Shown one piece after another: positions 51,516 through 59,992 of a DNA stretch of 64,000 bases. Below the pieces are notes generated by a model. It saw nothing but the letters and a program-made list of their open reading frames with translations, ran no database searches and was not told where the DNA came from. Location of the stretch: NCBI RefSeq assembly GCF_024459955.1, contig NZ_JANFXK010000007.1, positions 62,001-126,000 of the forward strand. Direction: 5' to 3'. The position numbers and the translations under genes are program-made. The stretch is from Anaerovorax odorimutans (lineage in GTDB: Bacteria > Bacillota > Clostridia > Peptostreptococcales > Anaerovoracaceae). Positions within the stretch are counted from its first letter, which is position 1; the number at the start of each line of letters is the position of its first letter.

Positions 51516-52630
51516 TAGAAGCAGTCTCCCTTGCGGATTTCTTCCAGGTAGTCGTCGTTGATTTCAGCCTCTTCAAAAGTAGCCATACGGTTCATCACTC
51601 CGCAGGCGCCTTCTATGATTTTAAAGGCCAACGGGCAGCCGCTCCCTTCGCCCAGGCGCATCCGCAGATCCAAATAGGCCTGCAGCCCCAGGTGTTCCAC
51701 AGCCAGGCTGTAGCCTCTCTCATAGGAGCTGTGGGAGGCAAACATGTACGGTACGCAGGCCGGAGCGATCCGGGCTGCCGCCAGCGCTGCCACAGCGGAA
51801 ATGTAACCGTCAATGACCACCGGAATCCGATTTACCGCCGCGCCGATAAAAGCGCCTGCCATTGCCGCAATATCAAATCCGCCCACCTGTGCAAGAACGG
51901 AAATTGGGTCCTCTGCGCTGCAGCGGCGCAGTGCCCCGTCTACGATTTCCTTCTTATGCGCAAAACTGCTGTCCATAATGCCGCCGCCCTTGCCCACGGT
52001 TCTGGACGCAGGTTCTCCGGTCAGCACCGAAAGGACAGCTGCGCTGGTGGTCGTGTTGCCGATCCCCATTTCACCGATGCCGAAAATATCATACCCGTTT
52101 GTTTTGACGGCTTCCGCCATTTCCAGCCCGATCTCAACCGCGCGCAGGGCCTGCTCTTCGGTCATGGCATTCTCTCTAGCCAGATTAGCCGTACCGGCGG
52201 CAATTCTCCGGTCTACGATTTTGTGGGTATCGGAAAACGGCGTTTTGGTGTATAGCCCCTGAGGAATCGCCCCGTTTATACCCACATCGACAATCAGCAG
52301 TTCGCTGCCAAAGCTCTCGGCCAAAGCGCCCACGCCGGTCAGCCTCCTGGTAAAATTGACGGTCTGCGCCAGCGTAACGCTCTGGGGCGCGGAAGAAACA
52401 TTTTCTTCTACCACTCCGTTGTCGGCGCACATCACAACCACGCAGGTCTTCCTGATTTGATTTTTAACTTTCCCCGTGATTCCGGCCATCTGAATTGAGA
52501 TATCCTCCAGCAGCCCCAGGCTTCCCGGAGGCTTTGCCAGAACTTCCTGGCGCTTTCTGGCCGCCTCAGCCGCCTGCTGATCCGGGCCTTTGATCCCGGC
52601 GATCACCTCTTGCAATTCTTCCCGCGTCAT
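51515..52630 (-). CDS. cobT: Nicotinate-nucleotide:dimethylbenzimidazole phosphoribosyltransferase
   Basis: A 371-aa enzyme activating the lower ligand of cobalamin. I set the start at the ATG at 52630 (AAAGGAGG 10 nt upstream); the longer open frame upstream runs into the leader hairpins. Signatures: LAKPPGSLGLLEDISIQMAG, VVMCADNGVVEENVSSAPQ, GEMGIGNTTTSAAVLSVL and the C-terminal EGSGCPLAFKI with the catalytic Glu region. First gene of the cobT-U-S-U'-C run. Confidence 0.93.
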   Translation of the reverse strand: MTREELQEVIAGIKGPDQQAAEAARKRQEVLAKPPGSLGLLEDISIQMAGITGKVKNQIRKTCVVVMCADNGVVEENVSSAPQSVTLAQTVNFTRRLTGVGALAESFGSELLIVDVGINGAIPQGLYTKTPFSDTHKIVDRRIAAGTANLARENAMTEEQALRAVEIGLEMAEAVKTNGYDIFGIGEMGIGNTTTSAAVLSVLTGEPASRTVGKGGGIMDSSFAHKKEIVDGALRRCSAEDPISVLAQVGGFDIAAMAGAFIGAAVNRIPVVIDGYISAVAALAAARIAPACVPYMFASHSSYERGYSLAVEHLGLQAYLDLRMRLGEGSGCPLAFKIIEGACGVMNRMATFEEAEINDDYLEEIRKGDCF

Positions 52631-52668
52631 TTCCCATTGTCCTCCTTTAGCCTGCCTCAGCAGCCTCG

Positions 52669-52781
52669 CCCGATCTGTTTCTATCCGCCCGGCCTTTTCA
52701 GGAATTCCTGAAAAGGCCGGGCGGTGTGTAATCGGGTCTGCCGGCAAGCTCCATATGGAATGATTTTATCACAGCCGGCAG
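52669..52781 (-). promoter_or_regulatory. Structured leader upstream of cobT (two strong hairpins)
   Basis: A perfect 18-bp stem CCGCCCGGCCTTTTCAGG/CCTGAAAAGGCCGGGCGG with loop AATT (52685-52724) is enclosed by CCCGAT/ATCGGG (52669-52736). A second stem, CTGCCGGC/GCCGGCAG (52738-52781), lies just outside. There is no T-run in the cobT direction, so it is not a simple terminator, and no cobalamin-riboswitch B12 box is seen. Possibly a leader RNA control or a protein-binding cruciform. Confidence 0.5.
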
Positions 52782-52873
52782 GTTAAGTACAGGTTTTCGG
52801 CCTTGAAAAGCAGGGGCTGGTCGTGAAAAATGCATTGTGGTTTGGGGGTTGGTTGTTGGGGCTCTGGGTTTGG

Positions 52874-52946
52874 GGTTTGCGGCCAAGTCCTGGCTTTCCC
52901 GGCAAATCCCGCGACCATTGGCTTCCAAAAGACACCTTGGTCGCAA
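52874..52946 (-). repeat. Dispersed repeat C, copy 2 (inverted)
   Basis: The reverse complement of this stretch matches 295-366: GCGACCAAGG.GT.T.TT, CAATGG, GCGGGA, TTGCCGG and the TTGG.CGCAAACC end. The terminal inverted repeats are slightly decayed (GGCCAAG for GACCAAG). Confidence 0.55.
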
Positions 52947-53147
52947 ACTCTCTGCCTTGCTGCAGAAACAGCGGGCTGTACTGCAGTATCCGGCTCATGT
53001 GAAACCTCGCCCAAAGGTTAAATCGCTATTTTCATCAACATGCAGCGAAAAATCGGGCTTTTGTTGAACTTTTTTCAAGGGTAGCAGAGCATGGGCTCCC
53101 AGAAACTCGATCAATATGCCGCTTTTCGCAGAGACAGAGGCCATAAC

Positions 53148-53221
53148 CCTTGGAAACACTTCAACAACAAAGCTAAAATACACCCGTTGTTGAATAAATA
53201 CGCATATCACTTAAAAATCCT
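53148..53221 (+). repeat. Dispersed repeat B, copy 2
   Basis: Matches 804-876, including CCTTGGAAACACTTCAACAA and the TTCAACAAC / GTTGTTGA inverted repeat. Repeat A copy 3 starts 60 bp after its end. Confidence 0.6.
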
Positions 53222-53280
53222 GCAACTTTATTTCTCCAAAAAGTGGGTGGGTGTCTACTTTTAGTTTACCACTACATGGC

Positions 53281-53440
53281 GGTAACTTTTTCTAATTTTT
53301 TCAGGAAGTTACGCACTTTTCAACGATCCTGCGGCCTCCAAAACGGTCGCCAGCACAAATTTTCGCCTTTTACGATCTCGTGCGCCCGCAAACCCACAAC
53401 TTTGCGTAACTTTGACCGATTTTTGCGAAAAGTTACCGCG
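53281..53440 (+). repeat. Dispersed repeat A, copy 3
   Basis: Closest to copy 1: GGTAACTTTT..GGAAGTTACGC, TTTTCAACGATCCTGCGGCCT, CCCACAACTTTGCGTAACTT and AAAAGTTACCGCG. Located in the long gap between cobT and the EamA gene. Confidence 0.7.
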
Positions 53441-53994
53441 GCCCGTGGCCCACAAAGTGCTGGGCCGGCATCCCAGCAGAGCCGGCGAAACCGGCGGAAG
53501 CCGCCCCGGCCGCGGGGCGGCAATCGAAGCGGCCTTGGATCTCATCCCTCATCTCCCCCGAAATATCAACATTTTCACATTAGTCCCCCGATTTTGATAG
53601 TTTCAAGGCGATTCAGGAAAGGAAAAGCGGGTAACTATCAATAGAGATTTTTTTATTTCACCACTTTGATAGTTTCACGAAAATCTCACCGCATTTTTTC
53701 CTAACAGTATCGCTTGGCCTTAAAAAAATTACACATTGCGACATTCCTCCTTGTTTCCCAATCGCAACCCCGGCAAAACTATCATTTTTTATTTTTTTCG
53801 GATCCTGTTTGATACTTCATGGTTTCCGATACGATCTGCCCCTTAAAGACAACCTTTCCAATGAATTGGATGCGTTTTGGAAACCCTGAATTTTCATGGG
53901 TAAACCCGCCTTTAAAACACTTGCAACTTACCGCCAAACCCGATAGAATAATCATGCATGTAATATGTAGACTCATTTGTAAAGGTAGGTTTTT
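53441..53994. other. Gene-free stretch before the EamA gene, with promoter
   Basis: No gene supported. The left part is GC-rich. TTTGATAGTTTCA occurs at about 53593 and again at about 53667, with GGTAACTATCAA between, a small unexplained repeat set. A promoter TTGCAA (53921-53926), 17-bp spacer, TAGAAT (53944-53949) precedes the EamA gene. Confidence 0.5.
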
Positions 53995-54930
53995 ATGAAC
54001 AAAAAATTACGAGGCAATCTGATGCTGCTTTTGACCGCGCTGATCTGGGGATCTTCCTTTGTAGCGCAAAGGGCCGGAATGGAATACATAGGCCCCTTCA
54101 CATTCAACGGAATCCGCTCCATTATAGGCGGACTGGTTTTAATTCCTGTCATTCTGCTGCTTTCAAAGGCGGACGCGTCCGGCTCTGAAAATGCGGAAGC
54201 TGAGCTTTTTACGGAGGAAAAGAAGGCCGGACAAAAAACTTTACTCCTGGGCGGAATTTCCTGCGGAGTCATTCTTTTTATCGCCAGCTCGCTTCAGCAG
54301 ATTGGACTCGTCTATACGACAGCCGGAAAAGCAGGCTTTATTACAGCCCTGTATATCGTTATTGTTCCGATTCTGGGCGTGTCCATTGGCAAAAAGGTCC
54401 GGCCCATCGTCTGGCTCTGCGTCGCGCTTTCCGTGGTGGGGCTTTACCTTTTATGCATGGACGGCAGGTTTTCTTTCAGTAAAGGCGATTTCTTAATCCT
54501 GCTGTGCGCCTTCGCTTTTTCCGTGCATATTTTGGTAATCGACCATTTTTCGCCCAAGACCGACGGTGTGAAAATGTCCTGCATTCAATTCTTTGTCTGC
54601 GGGGCCATTTCCCTGCTGCCGATGGCTGTTTTCGAAACGCCTTCCTGGTCTGCGATTCTCGACTGCTGGTTCCCGATCCTATACGCTGGGGCCATTTCCT
54701 GCGGCGTGGCTTATACCCTGCAGATCGTAGCTCAGAAGGACACGGACCCGACCATCGCGTCGCTGCTGCTGAGTTTGGAATCGGTGCTGGCCGCGATTTC
54801 CGGGGTGGTGCTTCTCCACGAGCAGATGGCACCCAGAGAATTGCTCGGCTGCGTTATAATGTTCGCTGCTATTATTATCGCTCAGCTGCCTTCCAGGGAA
54901 GAACGGCTGGCAGCTAAAAATTATGAATAG
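53995..54930 (+). CDS. EamA/DMT-family transporter
   Basis: A 311-aa protein with ten helices in two EamA repeats, beginning LMLLLTALIWGSSFVAQ with the conserved WGSSF. The first repeat has an unusual hydrophilic stretch (ASGSENAEAELFTEEKKAGQ) around residue 65. The second repeat ends LLGCVIMFAAIIIAQ. Exports or imports small metabolites; substrate unknown. First gene of a run with an HD hydrolase 12 nt later. Confidence 0.88.
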   Translation: MNKKLRGNLMLLLTALIWGSSFVAQRAGMEYIGPFTFNGIRSIIGGLVLIPVILLLSKADASGSENAEAELFTEEKKAGQKTLLLGGISCGVILFIASSLQQIGLVYTTAGKAGFITALYIVIVPILGVSIGKKVRPIVWLCVALSVVGLYLLCMDGRFSFSKGDFLILLCAFAFSVHILVIDHFSPKTDGVKMSCIQFFVCGAISLLPMAVFETPSWSAILDCWFPILYAGAISCGVAYTLQIVAQKDTDPTIASLLLSLESVLAAISGVVLLHEQMAPRELLGCVIMFAAIIIAQLPSREERLAAKNYE

Positions 54931-54942
54931 AGAGGTGTTTTT

Positions 54943-55485
54943 ATGATTACAAGAGATGAAGCTTTTGACTTACTGAAAAAATACAATAAAGAGGAATTTC
55001 ACATCAAGCATGCCCTGACTGTGGAAGGAACCATGCGCTATTTCGCGGAAAAGCTGGGTCATGATCCGGAATACTGGGGCCTTGTGGGCCTGCTCCACGA
55101 TATTGATTTTGAAATGTATCCTGAGGAGCACTGCAAAAAAGCGCCGGAGCTTTTGAAGGAAGGCGGCCTTGAGGATGACTTTATCCGTTCCGTATGTTCC
55201 CACGGTTATGGGCTGTGTTGTGACATAGAACCGACCCATGAGATGGAAAAGGTTCTCTTCGCCACCGATGAGCTGACGGGTCTGATCGGAGCCTGCGCCC
55301 TGATGCGTCCGTCCAAGAGCGTTCAGGATATGGAAGTAAAGTCGGTTAAGAAAAAGTTTAAGGATAAAAAGTTTGCCGCGGGCTGTTCCCGGGATGTAAT
55401 CCGTCAGGGAGCAGAAATGCTGGGATGGGAGCTGGATGAACTCTTCCAGGAAACCATTTTAGCCATGCGCACCTGCGAGCAGTAA
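54943..55485 (+). CDS. HD-domain hydrolase
   Basis: A 180-aa HD-superfamily protein: HALTVEGTMRYFAEKLG gives the first His, LLHDIDFE the HD pair, and CSHGYGL a further His. TDELTGLIGACALMRPS follows. This compact family is common in Firmicutes, with likely nucleotide or phosphate-ester substrates that are not established. AGAGAGG precedes the ATG; larE follows after 9 nt. Confidence 0.85.
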   Translation: MITRDEAFDLLKKYNKEEFHIKHALTVEGTMRYFAEKLGHDPEYWGLVGLLHDIDFEMYPEEHCKKAPELLKEGGLEDDFIRSVCSHGYGLCCDIEPTHEMEKVLFATDELTGLIGACALMRPSKSVQDMEVKSVKKKFKDKKFAAGCSRDVIRQGAEMLGWELDELFQETILAMRTCEQ

Positions 55486-55494
55486 GGAATAATT

Positions 55495-56307
55495 ATGAAA
55501 TATGAAGAAAAGCTGGCTCTATTGGAGTCAAACCTTAAAGGTTATAAACAGATGGCGCTGGCGCTGTCGGGCGGTGTGGACAGCACCTGCCTGCTCCTGT
55601 TCGCGCAAAAAGTCCTGGGTGATAACCTGATAGCCGTCACTGCTGTGGCTCCCAACTTTGCCCCGGATGAAATCTCTTATGCCCGCGAACTTTGTCTGAA
55701 AAAGGGCATCCGCCATATGGTTGTGGACCTGGGCGATGAAATTCTCTCCAGCTTCGCCCACAATCCGCCTGATCGCTGCTATCTCTGCAAGAAAGCGATT
55801 TTCAGTCGGGTAAAGGAACAGGTCCTGTCGCAGTATCCGGAGGCAGTCATCGCTGACGGTACCAATCTGGACGACATGAAGGATTACCGCCCCGGGCACA
55901 AGGCTCTTGCGGAGCTTTCCATTGCCAGTCCTCTCAAGGAAGCAGGCCTGACAAAATCGGAAATCCGCCGGACCCTAAAGGATCTGGGAGGCGACATCTG
56001 GGACAAACCGGCCTTTGCCTGTCTTGCTTCCAGAATCCCTTACGGAGAAACCATTACTCCGGAAAAGCTGGCCGCCGTGTACAAAGCGGAATCTGCGCTG
56101 CACGATCTGGGTTTCCGGCAGGTCCGGGTGCGCCATCACGGAAATCTGGCTCGCATTGAGGTGCCGCCGGAGGATCGGGAGGAATTTTTTGATTCAGGTT
56201 TTATGGACCGGGTAAGCGCTCTGGTAAAGGACGCCGGGTTCCTGTACGTTACCCTGGATCTGACCGGTTACCGTATGGGCAGTCTCAACGAAGAAATAGA
56301 GGAATAA
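55495..56307 (+). CDS. larE: LarE-type ATP-dependent sacrificial sulfur transferase
   Basis: A 270-aa PP-loop enzyme: ALSGGVDSTCLLLFA is the ATP pyrophosphatase motif, PPDRCYLCKKAIF carries the candidate sulfur-donating Cys, and FACLASRIPYGETIT follows. In lactobacilli LarE puts sulfur on the nickel-pincer cofactor precursor with LarB and LarC. Neither larB, larC nor larA is nearby, so it may serve distant genes or another thiolation. Confidence 0.85.
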   Translation: MKYEEKLALLESNLKGYKQMALALSGGVDSTCLLLFAQKVLGDNLIAVTAVAPNFAPDEISYARELCLKKGIRHMVVDLGDEILSSFAHNPPDRCYLCKKAIFSRVKEQVLSQYPEAVIADGTNLDDMKDYRPGHKALAELSIASPLKEAGLTKSEIRRTLKDLGGDIWDKPAFACLASRIPYGETITPEKLAAVYKAESALHDLGFRQVRVRHHGNLARIEVPPEDREEFFDSGFMDRVSALVKDAGFLYVTLDLTGYRMGSLNEEIEE

Positions 56308-56319
56308 GAGGTAAAAAAC

Positions 56320-56697
56320 ATGGAAATTTTCGATGAATTTGTGAAAACCATCGCAATGCTGCGAGGCGAAAACGGCTGTCCCTGGGATATCAAGCAGACC
56401 CACGAAAGCCTGAAGGAATGCCTTGTGGAAGAAACCGGCGAGGTTATCGAGGCCATCGACAAAAAAGATGATGAAAATCTGTGCGAAGAGCTGGGCGATG
56501 TGCTGCTGCAGGTTGTCATGCACGCTCAGATCGCAGCCGAGGAAGGGCGCTTTACCATTGAAGATGTTATCCGCGGCGTGAACGAAAAAATGATACGCCG
56601 CCATCCGCATGTCTTTGGCGACGCCAAGGTGGAGTCGGTGGAAGAAGGTCTGAGCCTTTGGGAGCAGATCAAGAAGCAGGAGAAAGAAGGGAAGTAA
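56320..56697 (+). CDS. mazG: MazG-type nucleoside triphosphate pyrophosphohydrolase
   Basis: A 125-aa single MazG domain. ENGCPWDIKQTHESLKECL, EETGEVIEAI and EELGDVLLQVVMHAQIA give the ExxE..ExxD metal-binding set; RRHPHVFGD is the typical close. House-cleaning hydrolysis of noncanonical NTPs. About half the length of two-domain MazG. Last gene of the EamA-HD-larE-mazG run. Confidence 0.9.
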   Translation: MEIFDEFVKTIAMLRGENGCPWDIKQTHESLKECLVEETGEVIEAIDKKDDENLCEELGDVLLQVVMHAQIAAEEGRFTIEDVIRGVNEKMIRRHPHVFGDAKVESVEEGLSLWEQIKKQEKEGK

Positions 56698-56756
56698 AGA
56701 GAGGCCGCGGTTTGAAAAAGCCATTTTCAAGTTTCTATTTCAATATTTAAAAAATA

Positions 56757-56795
56757 AAAGATCGATGCAATGTATAAATTGTATCGATCTTTATC
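56757..56795. terminator. Bidirectional terminator
   Basis: AAAGATCGATGCAAT (56757-56771) pairs with ATTGTATCGATCTTT (56778-56792); A- and T-rich flanks on both sides suit the convergent mazG and VOC genes. Confidence 0.82.
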
Positions 56796-56814
56796 TTTTA
56801 AAAAGCTTAAAAAC

Positions 56815-57189
56815 CTATCTCGTCGGCACCACTTCCATCCAGTACCCATCTGGATCTTCGATGAAGTATACGCCAAACTTAGGATTTTCAAAGCAGACAC
56901 AATCCATTTCTTTGTGATAAGCCAGCGCTGCGTCGTAATCGTCAACGCGAAAACCGATATGGATTTCATTATCGCCCAGATTATACGGTTCTTTTCTGTC
57001 TCTGATCCATGTCAGCTCCAGCTGGCATGGATTTCCTTCTGTCCCTAAAAACACGATCTTACTGGAACCATCCTCTGCCTCAATTGTGCGAACAGGCTTC
57101 AGCCCCAACGCCTTTTCATAAAAGGCCAAAGATTTTTCCAGGTCCAAAACGGTGATGCAGCTATGATACATTTCAAATTTCATATTCAT
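56815..57189 (-). CDS. VOC-family (glyoxalase-like) protein
   Basis: A 124-aa protein with two beta-alpha-beta-beta-beta modules: FEMYHSCITVLDLEKSLAFY at the start, NEIHIGFRVDDYDAALAYHK in the middle and VYFIEDPDGYWMEVVP at the end. The metal-ligand positions His, Glu (CQLELT), His and Glu are kept, so it could be lactoylglutathione lyase-like, but the substrate is unsure. AGGAGG precedes the ATG. It borders the unusual AT-rich region. Confidence 0.85.
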   Translation of the reverse strand: MNMKFEMYHSCITVLDLEKSLAFYEKALGLKPVRTIEAEDGSSKIVFLGTEGNPCQLELTWIRDRKEPYNLGDNEIHIGFRVDDYDAALAYHKEMDCVCFENPKFGVYFIEDPDGYWMEVVPTR

Positions 57190-57293
57190 TTCCTCCTTGT
57201 TAAACTAGTAGAATTATATCACGATTGGGGCGGCTGCAAAATACCCACACAGCAAATAAGCTGAATCCATTAAATATAGAGCCGTTCAACCAC

Positions 57294-57398
57294 TTGACTT
57301 CCACTAACCTGACATTTATACTGGCAGTAACAGCAGGCCTGCTACTAGTTTCCAATTTATTGGACTCCGTAGTTATTGCAAAGGGCCTGCTTGTTTTT
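57294..57398 (+). ncRNA. Array unit U1: predicted small RNA with promoter and terminator
   Basis: TTGACT (57294-57299), 17-bp spacer, TATACT (57317-57322). RNA from about 57329: outer stem AGCAGGCC/GGCCTGCT, inner CTAC..GTAG and a TCCAAT-TT-ATTGGA hairpin, then a TTGTTTTT tail. Leftmost unit of the array, just beyond the normal-GC genes. Confidence 0.55.
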
Positions 57399-58402
57399 CT
57401 GTTTGTACTTTAACTGAATACAGTGAACCAAAATCAACGGTTTCATCCTTGTTTCTTTTGTTGTTCTTTACTACGAAATATACGGGAATACTATTATCAT
57501 CAAATGTTTTACCATATTCAAGCATAATATCTACCGACCATGAATGATTGTTCTCTGGTTTTGTTTCATTAATTTTTATAGCATTTTTCAAATACTCATC
57601 AACATAAAGCGATACAACCAAATTGGTTTCATCCATTTTAGTGATCCCATGCTCTAACCCATCTATCCCAATCTCTATATCTTTTTGCTGATCTTTATGT
57701 AAATATCTTTCATATCCGGCTTTTCTGTTAAGCTTTCATAGTCGATTAGAGCCTGTTCGTTTGGATGGCCTTTGAAAGAGAACCATTTCTTGTTCTTTGC
57801 TTTTTCCATTGCTAGTTCCATAGCGGTTGGTTCTTTTTTGTCATTCATATTATTGACAACATCGTCATAGTATGTTACTTTACTGATAAAATCATACTTG
57901 ATTAATCCTACGGGCAATTGCAGCCCATTAATGGCGCTTAACCAAGTATGGTTTTTTCTTTATCAGGATTTATATATAAAATGTCACTCGTATTTATCAA
58001 CCCCTGGACCTTTGAATCTCCATAAGCACTTGCTATTTTAGCAAAGTTTAATACTCTTCCCCTCTTATTCTTAGGATTCAACTGCATTGCCACTAATACC
58101 GGCATATTATCTGGGTAAACCTCACCTAATAATGCAATACTATTAAGCCTTGTCTTGGATTGCATTACAATGATAGGGTCTTCAAGAATCTGCGGAACGT
58201 TTTTAAGAACGTCAATCGTCATCTCATGATGGTCATTTAAACGTTCCTTCTTTTTTCTGATTGCCTTTTTTATTTGAGTTGGGGATACTATTATTAGAAA
58301 CAGAGCTGATAGCTGACCGCTGTTTGTCAGTTTTGACAAACATGCCAAAACCGCTAGGCTCTGTTTTTTATTGAAGTCAAATCTAAAGTTCTTACGTTTC
58401 AT
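57373..58402 (-). pseudogene. Broken MuF_C/LPD3-type phage effector C-terminus
   Basis: Reading 5' to 3' on the minus strand: a MuF_C-like domain at 58210-57938 (KNVPQILEDPIIVMQSKTRL, LNFAKIASAYG, LYINPDKEKT); a one-base frameshift; then LQLPVGLIKYDFISKVTYYD and the junction FKGHPNEQALIDYESLTEKP; a deletion/frameshift; then the C-half of an LPD3-like domain (57636-57373: EYLKNAIKINE, VDFGSLYSVKVQ). Intact relatives end LYAVKAKK in Firmicute MuF polymorphic proteins, by my recollection. No single frame spans it, so it is a remnant. Confidence 0.55.
58261..58369 (+). ncRNA. Array unit U2: predicted small RNA
   Basis: TTGCCT (58261-58266), 17 bp, GATACT (58284-58289). RNA from about 58297: outer AACAGAGC/GGCTCTGTT, inner hairpin TGTTTGTCA-GTT-TGACAAACA (perfect), then six Ts. 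Near-identical to U8 and similar to U11. Antisense to the linker of the minus-strand MuF_C remnant. Confidence 0.6.
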
Positions 58403-58556
58403 ACTATTGAACCTGATTTTAATGCCTTTGTTTTACATAGGCAATGGGAACTTATTTTTCCGGGGCTTTAGCCATACTTCTGCTCAGCTTACTACCTTGT
58501 CCGTGATTTCCACATACTGTACAACAGGTCCAGAAAGAATATCGAAATACATTCCG

Positions 58557-58650
58557 TTGACAATGTCAAGAAGTGCTTTTATACTAATAGTATCAGAGGT
58601 AGGGGCTTGTAAACCCTGTCTATCCAGTATAGAATCCTCTGATATTTTTT
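58557..58650 (+). ncRNA. Array unit U3: predicted small RNA, three-way junction
   Basis: Consensus TTGACA (58557-58562), 17 bp, TATACT (58580-58585). RNA from about 58591: outer ATCAGAGG/CCTCTGAT, hairpin 1 AGGG..CCCT, hairpin 2 CTAT-CCAGT-ATAG, then TATTTTTT. Confidence 0.65.
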
Positions 58651-58778
58651 CTATTAACCAGATACAATGAATCAAAACTAATGTCAGAAGCATTGATATT
58701 TGCATACAAACCGGCTAAGGTAATTTTATTTGTAATGATCTGCTATGGAATTTTGACAGAATATCGGAATATGTTTCA

Positions 58779-58872
58779 TTGACGCCATTCAATAAATCGT
58801 ATATGCTAATAGTCGTAGAAGTTAGGGATTAACCCCCTTGGTTGGCGTTGCCAACAGCTTCTACTATTTTTT
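58779..58872 (+). ncRNA. Array unit U4: predicted small RNA, three-way junction
   Basis: TTGACG (58779-58784), 17 bp, TATGCT (58802-58807). RNA from about 58813: outer GTAGAAG/CTTCTAC, hairpin 1 AGGG..CCCT, hairpin 2 GTTGGC-GTT-GCCAAC, then TATTTTTT. Same fold as U3 with different base pairs. Confidence 0.65.
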
Positions 58873-59036
58873 ACCATTAAAAAAATATAATGAATCAAGC
58901 TCAATAAGCTCGTCTTTATCCCCACACTTCTCTGCATTTTTTCTTCCTGCATTAACAATGTCCTTCCTTGTCAAATGCCTTACATCAGCCTTGGTCAATA
59001 ATACAATTTTCATATCTGGCCTTTCCGTTAGGCTTC

Positions 59037-59825
59037 CTAGCCGATCAGGGCCGGTTCGTCAGGATGGTCTTTGAGAGAGTATTTTTTCTTATTGCGCATA
59101 TCAACTTCCTGTGTTAAACTAGCTTTGCGAGCAGGGAACTCGTTAATGCCCTCACTATTGTGAGGGAGGTTGAGACCCTGCTCGTTTAATATTTCAACAT
59201 AATGCATCCAAAATTTATTTTTTATATCGCTTTTTTTAGCTGTAACCCTTACATTGCATGGAATTTCACCTATTACAACATTCGCTTGAAAATAATCGAA
59301 CGTCGATTTCTTTTCTTCACCATGAAAATTTTTCACATCACTGGACACAATCTCTAAAGATTTAATTATTTCAGGTAGCTTTCTAATCGTTGCTAGCTTA
59401 TAGAGTTTTAATTCTCGTGGTAACGTTGCAAACCGTTTTCCAGTTCCTAAAGTTTCTCTAATCCCCTTTCGCCCAATATCTATAATGGCCCCTGTTGATT
59501 CTACTTTTACCTGTAAACTTCCCGTATCACCAAAGAAACCATCATTCGTAAGAGTTGTCAAGACCTGCTTTTGGACATGGATGTAGTCATTTAATTTCTT
59601 GATACCAAAGGGGTTAAGCGTTTCATCCTCTTTCAGCGAATACCTCACGGAGTTACCTAATTTGCTCTCCTTGCGGGTATGTCCATAATGATCTGCTACG
59701 GATTTCGGAAGAATATCAGAATACATCTCGTTGAGAATGTCAAGGAGTGCGTTTATACTAATAGTATCAGAGGTAGGGGCTTGTAAACCCTGTCTATCTA
59801 GTATAGAATCCTCTGATATTTGCAT
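59037..59825 (-). pseudogene. LPD3-type effector cassette, longest open frame of the region
   Basis: 262 codons open without a convincing start signal. Begins with the linker ISEDSILDRQGLQAP, then DTISINALLDILNEMYSDIL, KSVADHYG, NSVRYSLKEDE; then an LPD3-like domain (DIGRKGIRETLGTGKRFATL, YKLATIRKLPEIIKSLEIV, FDYFQANVVIGEIPCNVRV). It ends KKKYSLKDHPDEPALIG at a TAG (59037-59039), where sister cassettes continue DYESLTEKPDM. Probably an internal part of a longer protein, now truncated. The MuF/LPD3 assignment is from pattern memory. Confidence 0.5.
59731..59822 (+). ncRNA. Array unit U5: predicted small RNA, weak terminator
   Basis: TTGAGA (59731-59736), 17 bp, TATACT (59754-59759). RNA from about 59765 is almost the same as U3 (outer ATCAGAGG/CCTCTGAT, hairpins AGGG..CCCT and CTAT..ATAG), but the tail is ATATTTGC, so termination is doubtful. 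Confidence 0.5.
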
Positions 59826-59898
59826 ACAAACCGGCTAAGGTAATTTTATTCGTAGTGAACTGTTATGGAATTTTGACAGAATATCGGAATATGTCTCG

Positions 59899-59992
59899 TT
59901 GATGATATCCAATAAATCGGCTATACTAATAGTAGTAGAAGTACGGGATTGAACCCCCGGGCTGCCTTGTGCAGAATCTTCTACTATTTTTT
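59899..59992 (+). ncRNA. Array unit U6: predicted small RNA, three-way junction
   Basis: TTGATG (59899-59904), 17 bp, TATACT (59922-59927). RNA from about 59932: outer GTAGAAG/CTTCTAC, hairpin 1 CGGG..CCCG, hairpin 2 CTGC-CTTGT-GCAG, then TATTTTTT. Hairpin 1 changes A-U to C-G relative to U4, and hairpin 2 is wholly different but still pairs. Confidence 0.65.

Larger units (their letters stand above)
58480..59036 (-). pseudogene. Fragments of LPD3-type effector and linkers
   Basis: Minus-strand pieces in shifting frames: ESLTERPDMKIVLLTKADVR..ELDSLYFFNGKK* (an LPD3 domain with its middle missing), a linker with TSTTISI, ITLAGLYANINASD, and DTISIKALLDIVNGMYFDIL ending VEITDKVVS*. Each piece matches a segment of neighbouring cassettes. 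No complete gene. Confidence 0.5.

Noticed and set aside
52640-52800. Cobalamin riboswitch upstream of cobT
   Set aside because: No GCCACTG-type B12 box or other conserved core; only simple strong hairpins.
57225-57413. 62-codon plus-strand frame with a hydrophobic tail
   Set aside because: No ribosome binding site; it overlaps the promoter and hairpin of unit U1.
58371-58670. 99-codon plus-strand frame, duplicated at 61419-61706
   Set aside because: The similarity between the two is explained by the 340-bp direct repeat; both overlap predicted promoters and hairpins and lack start signals.
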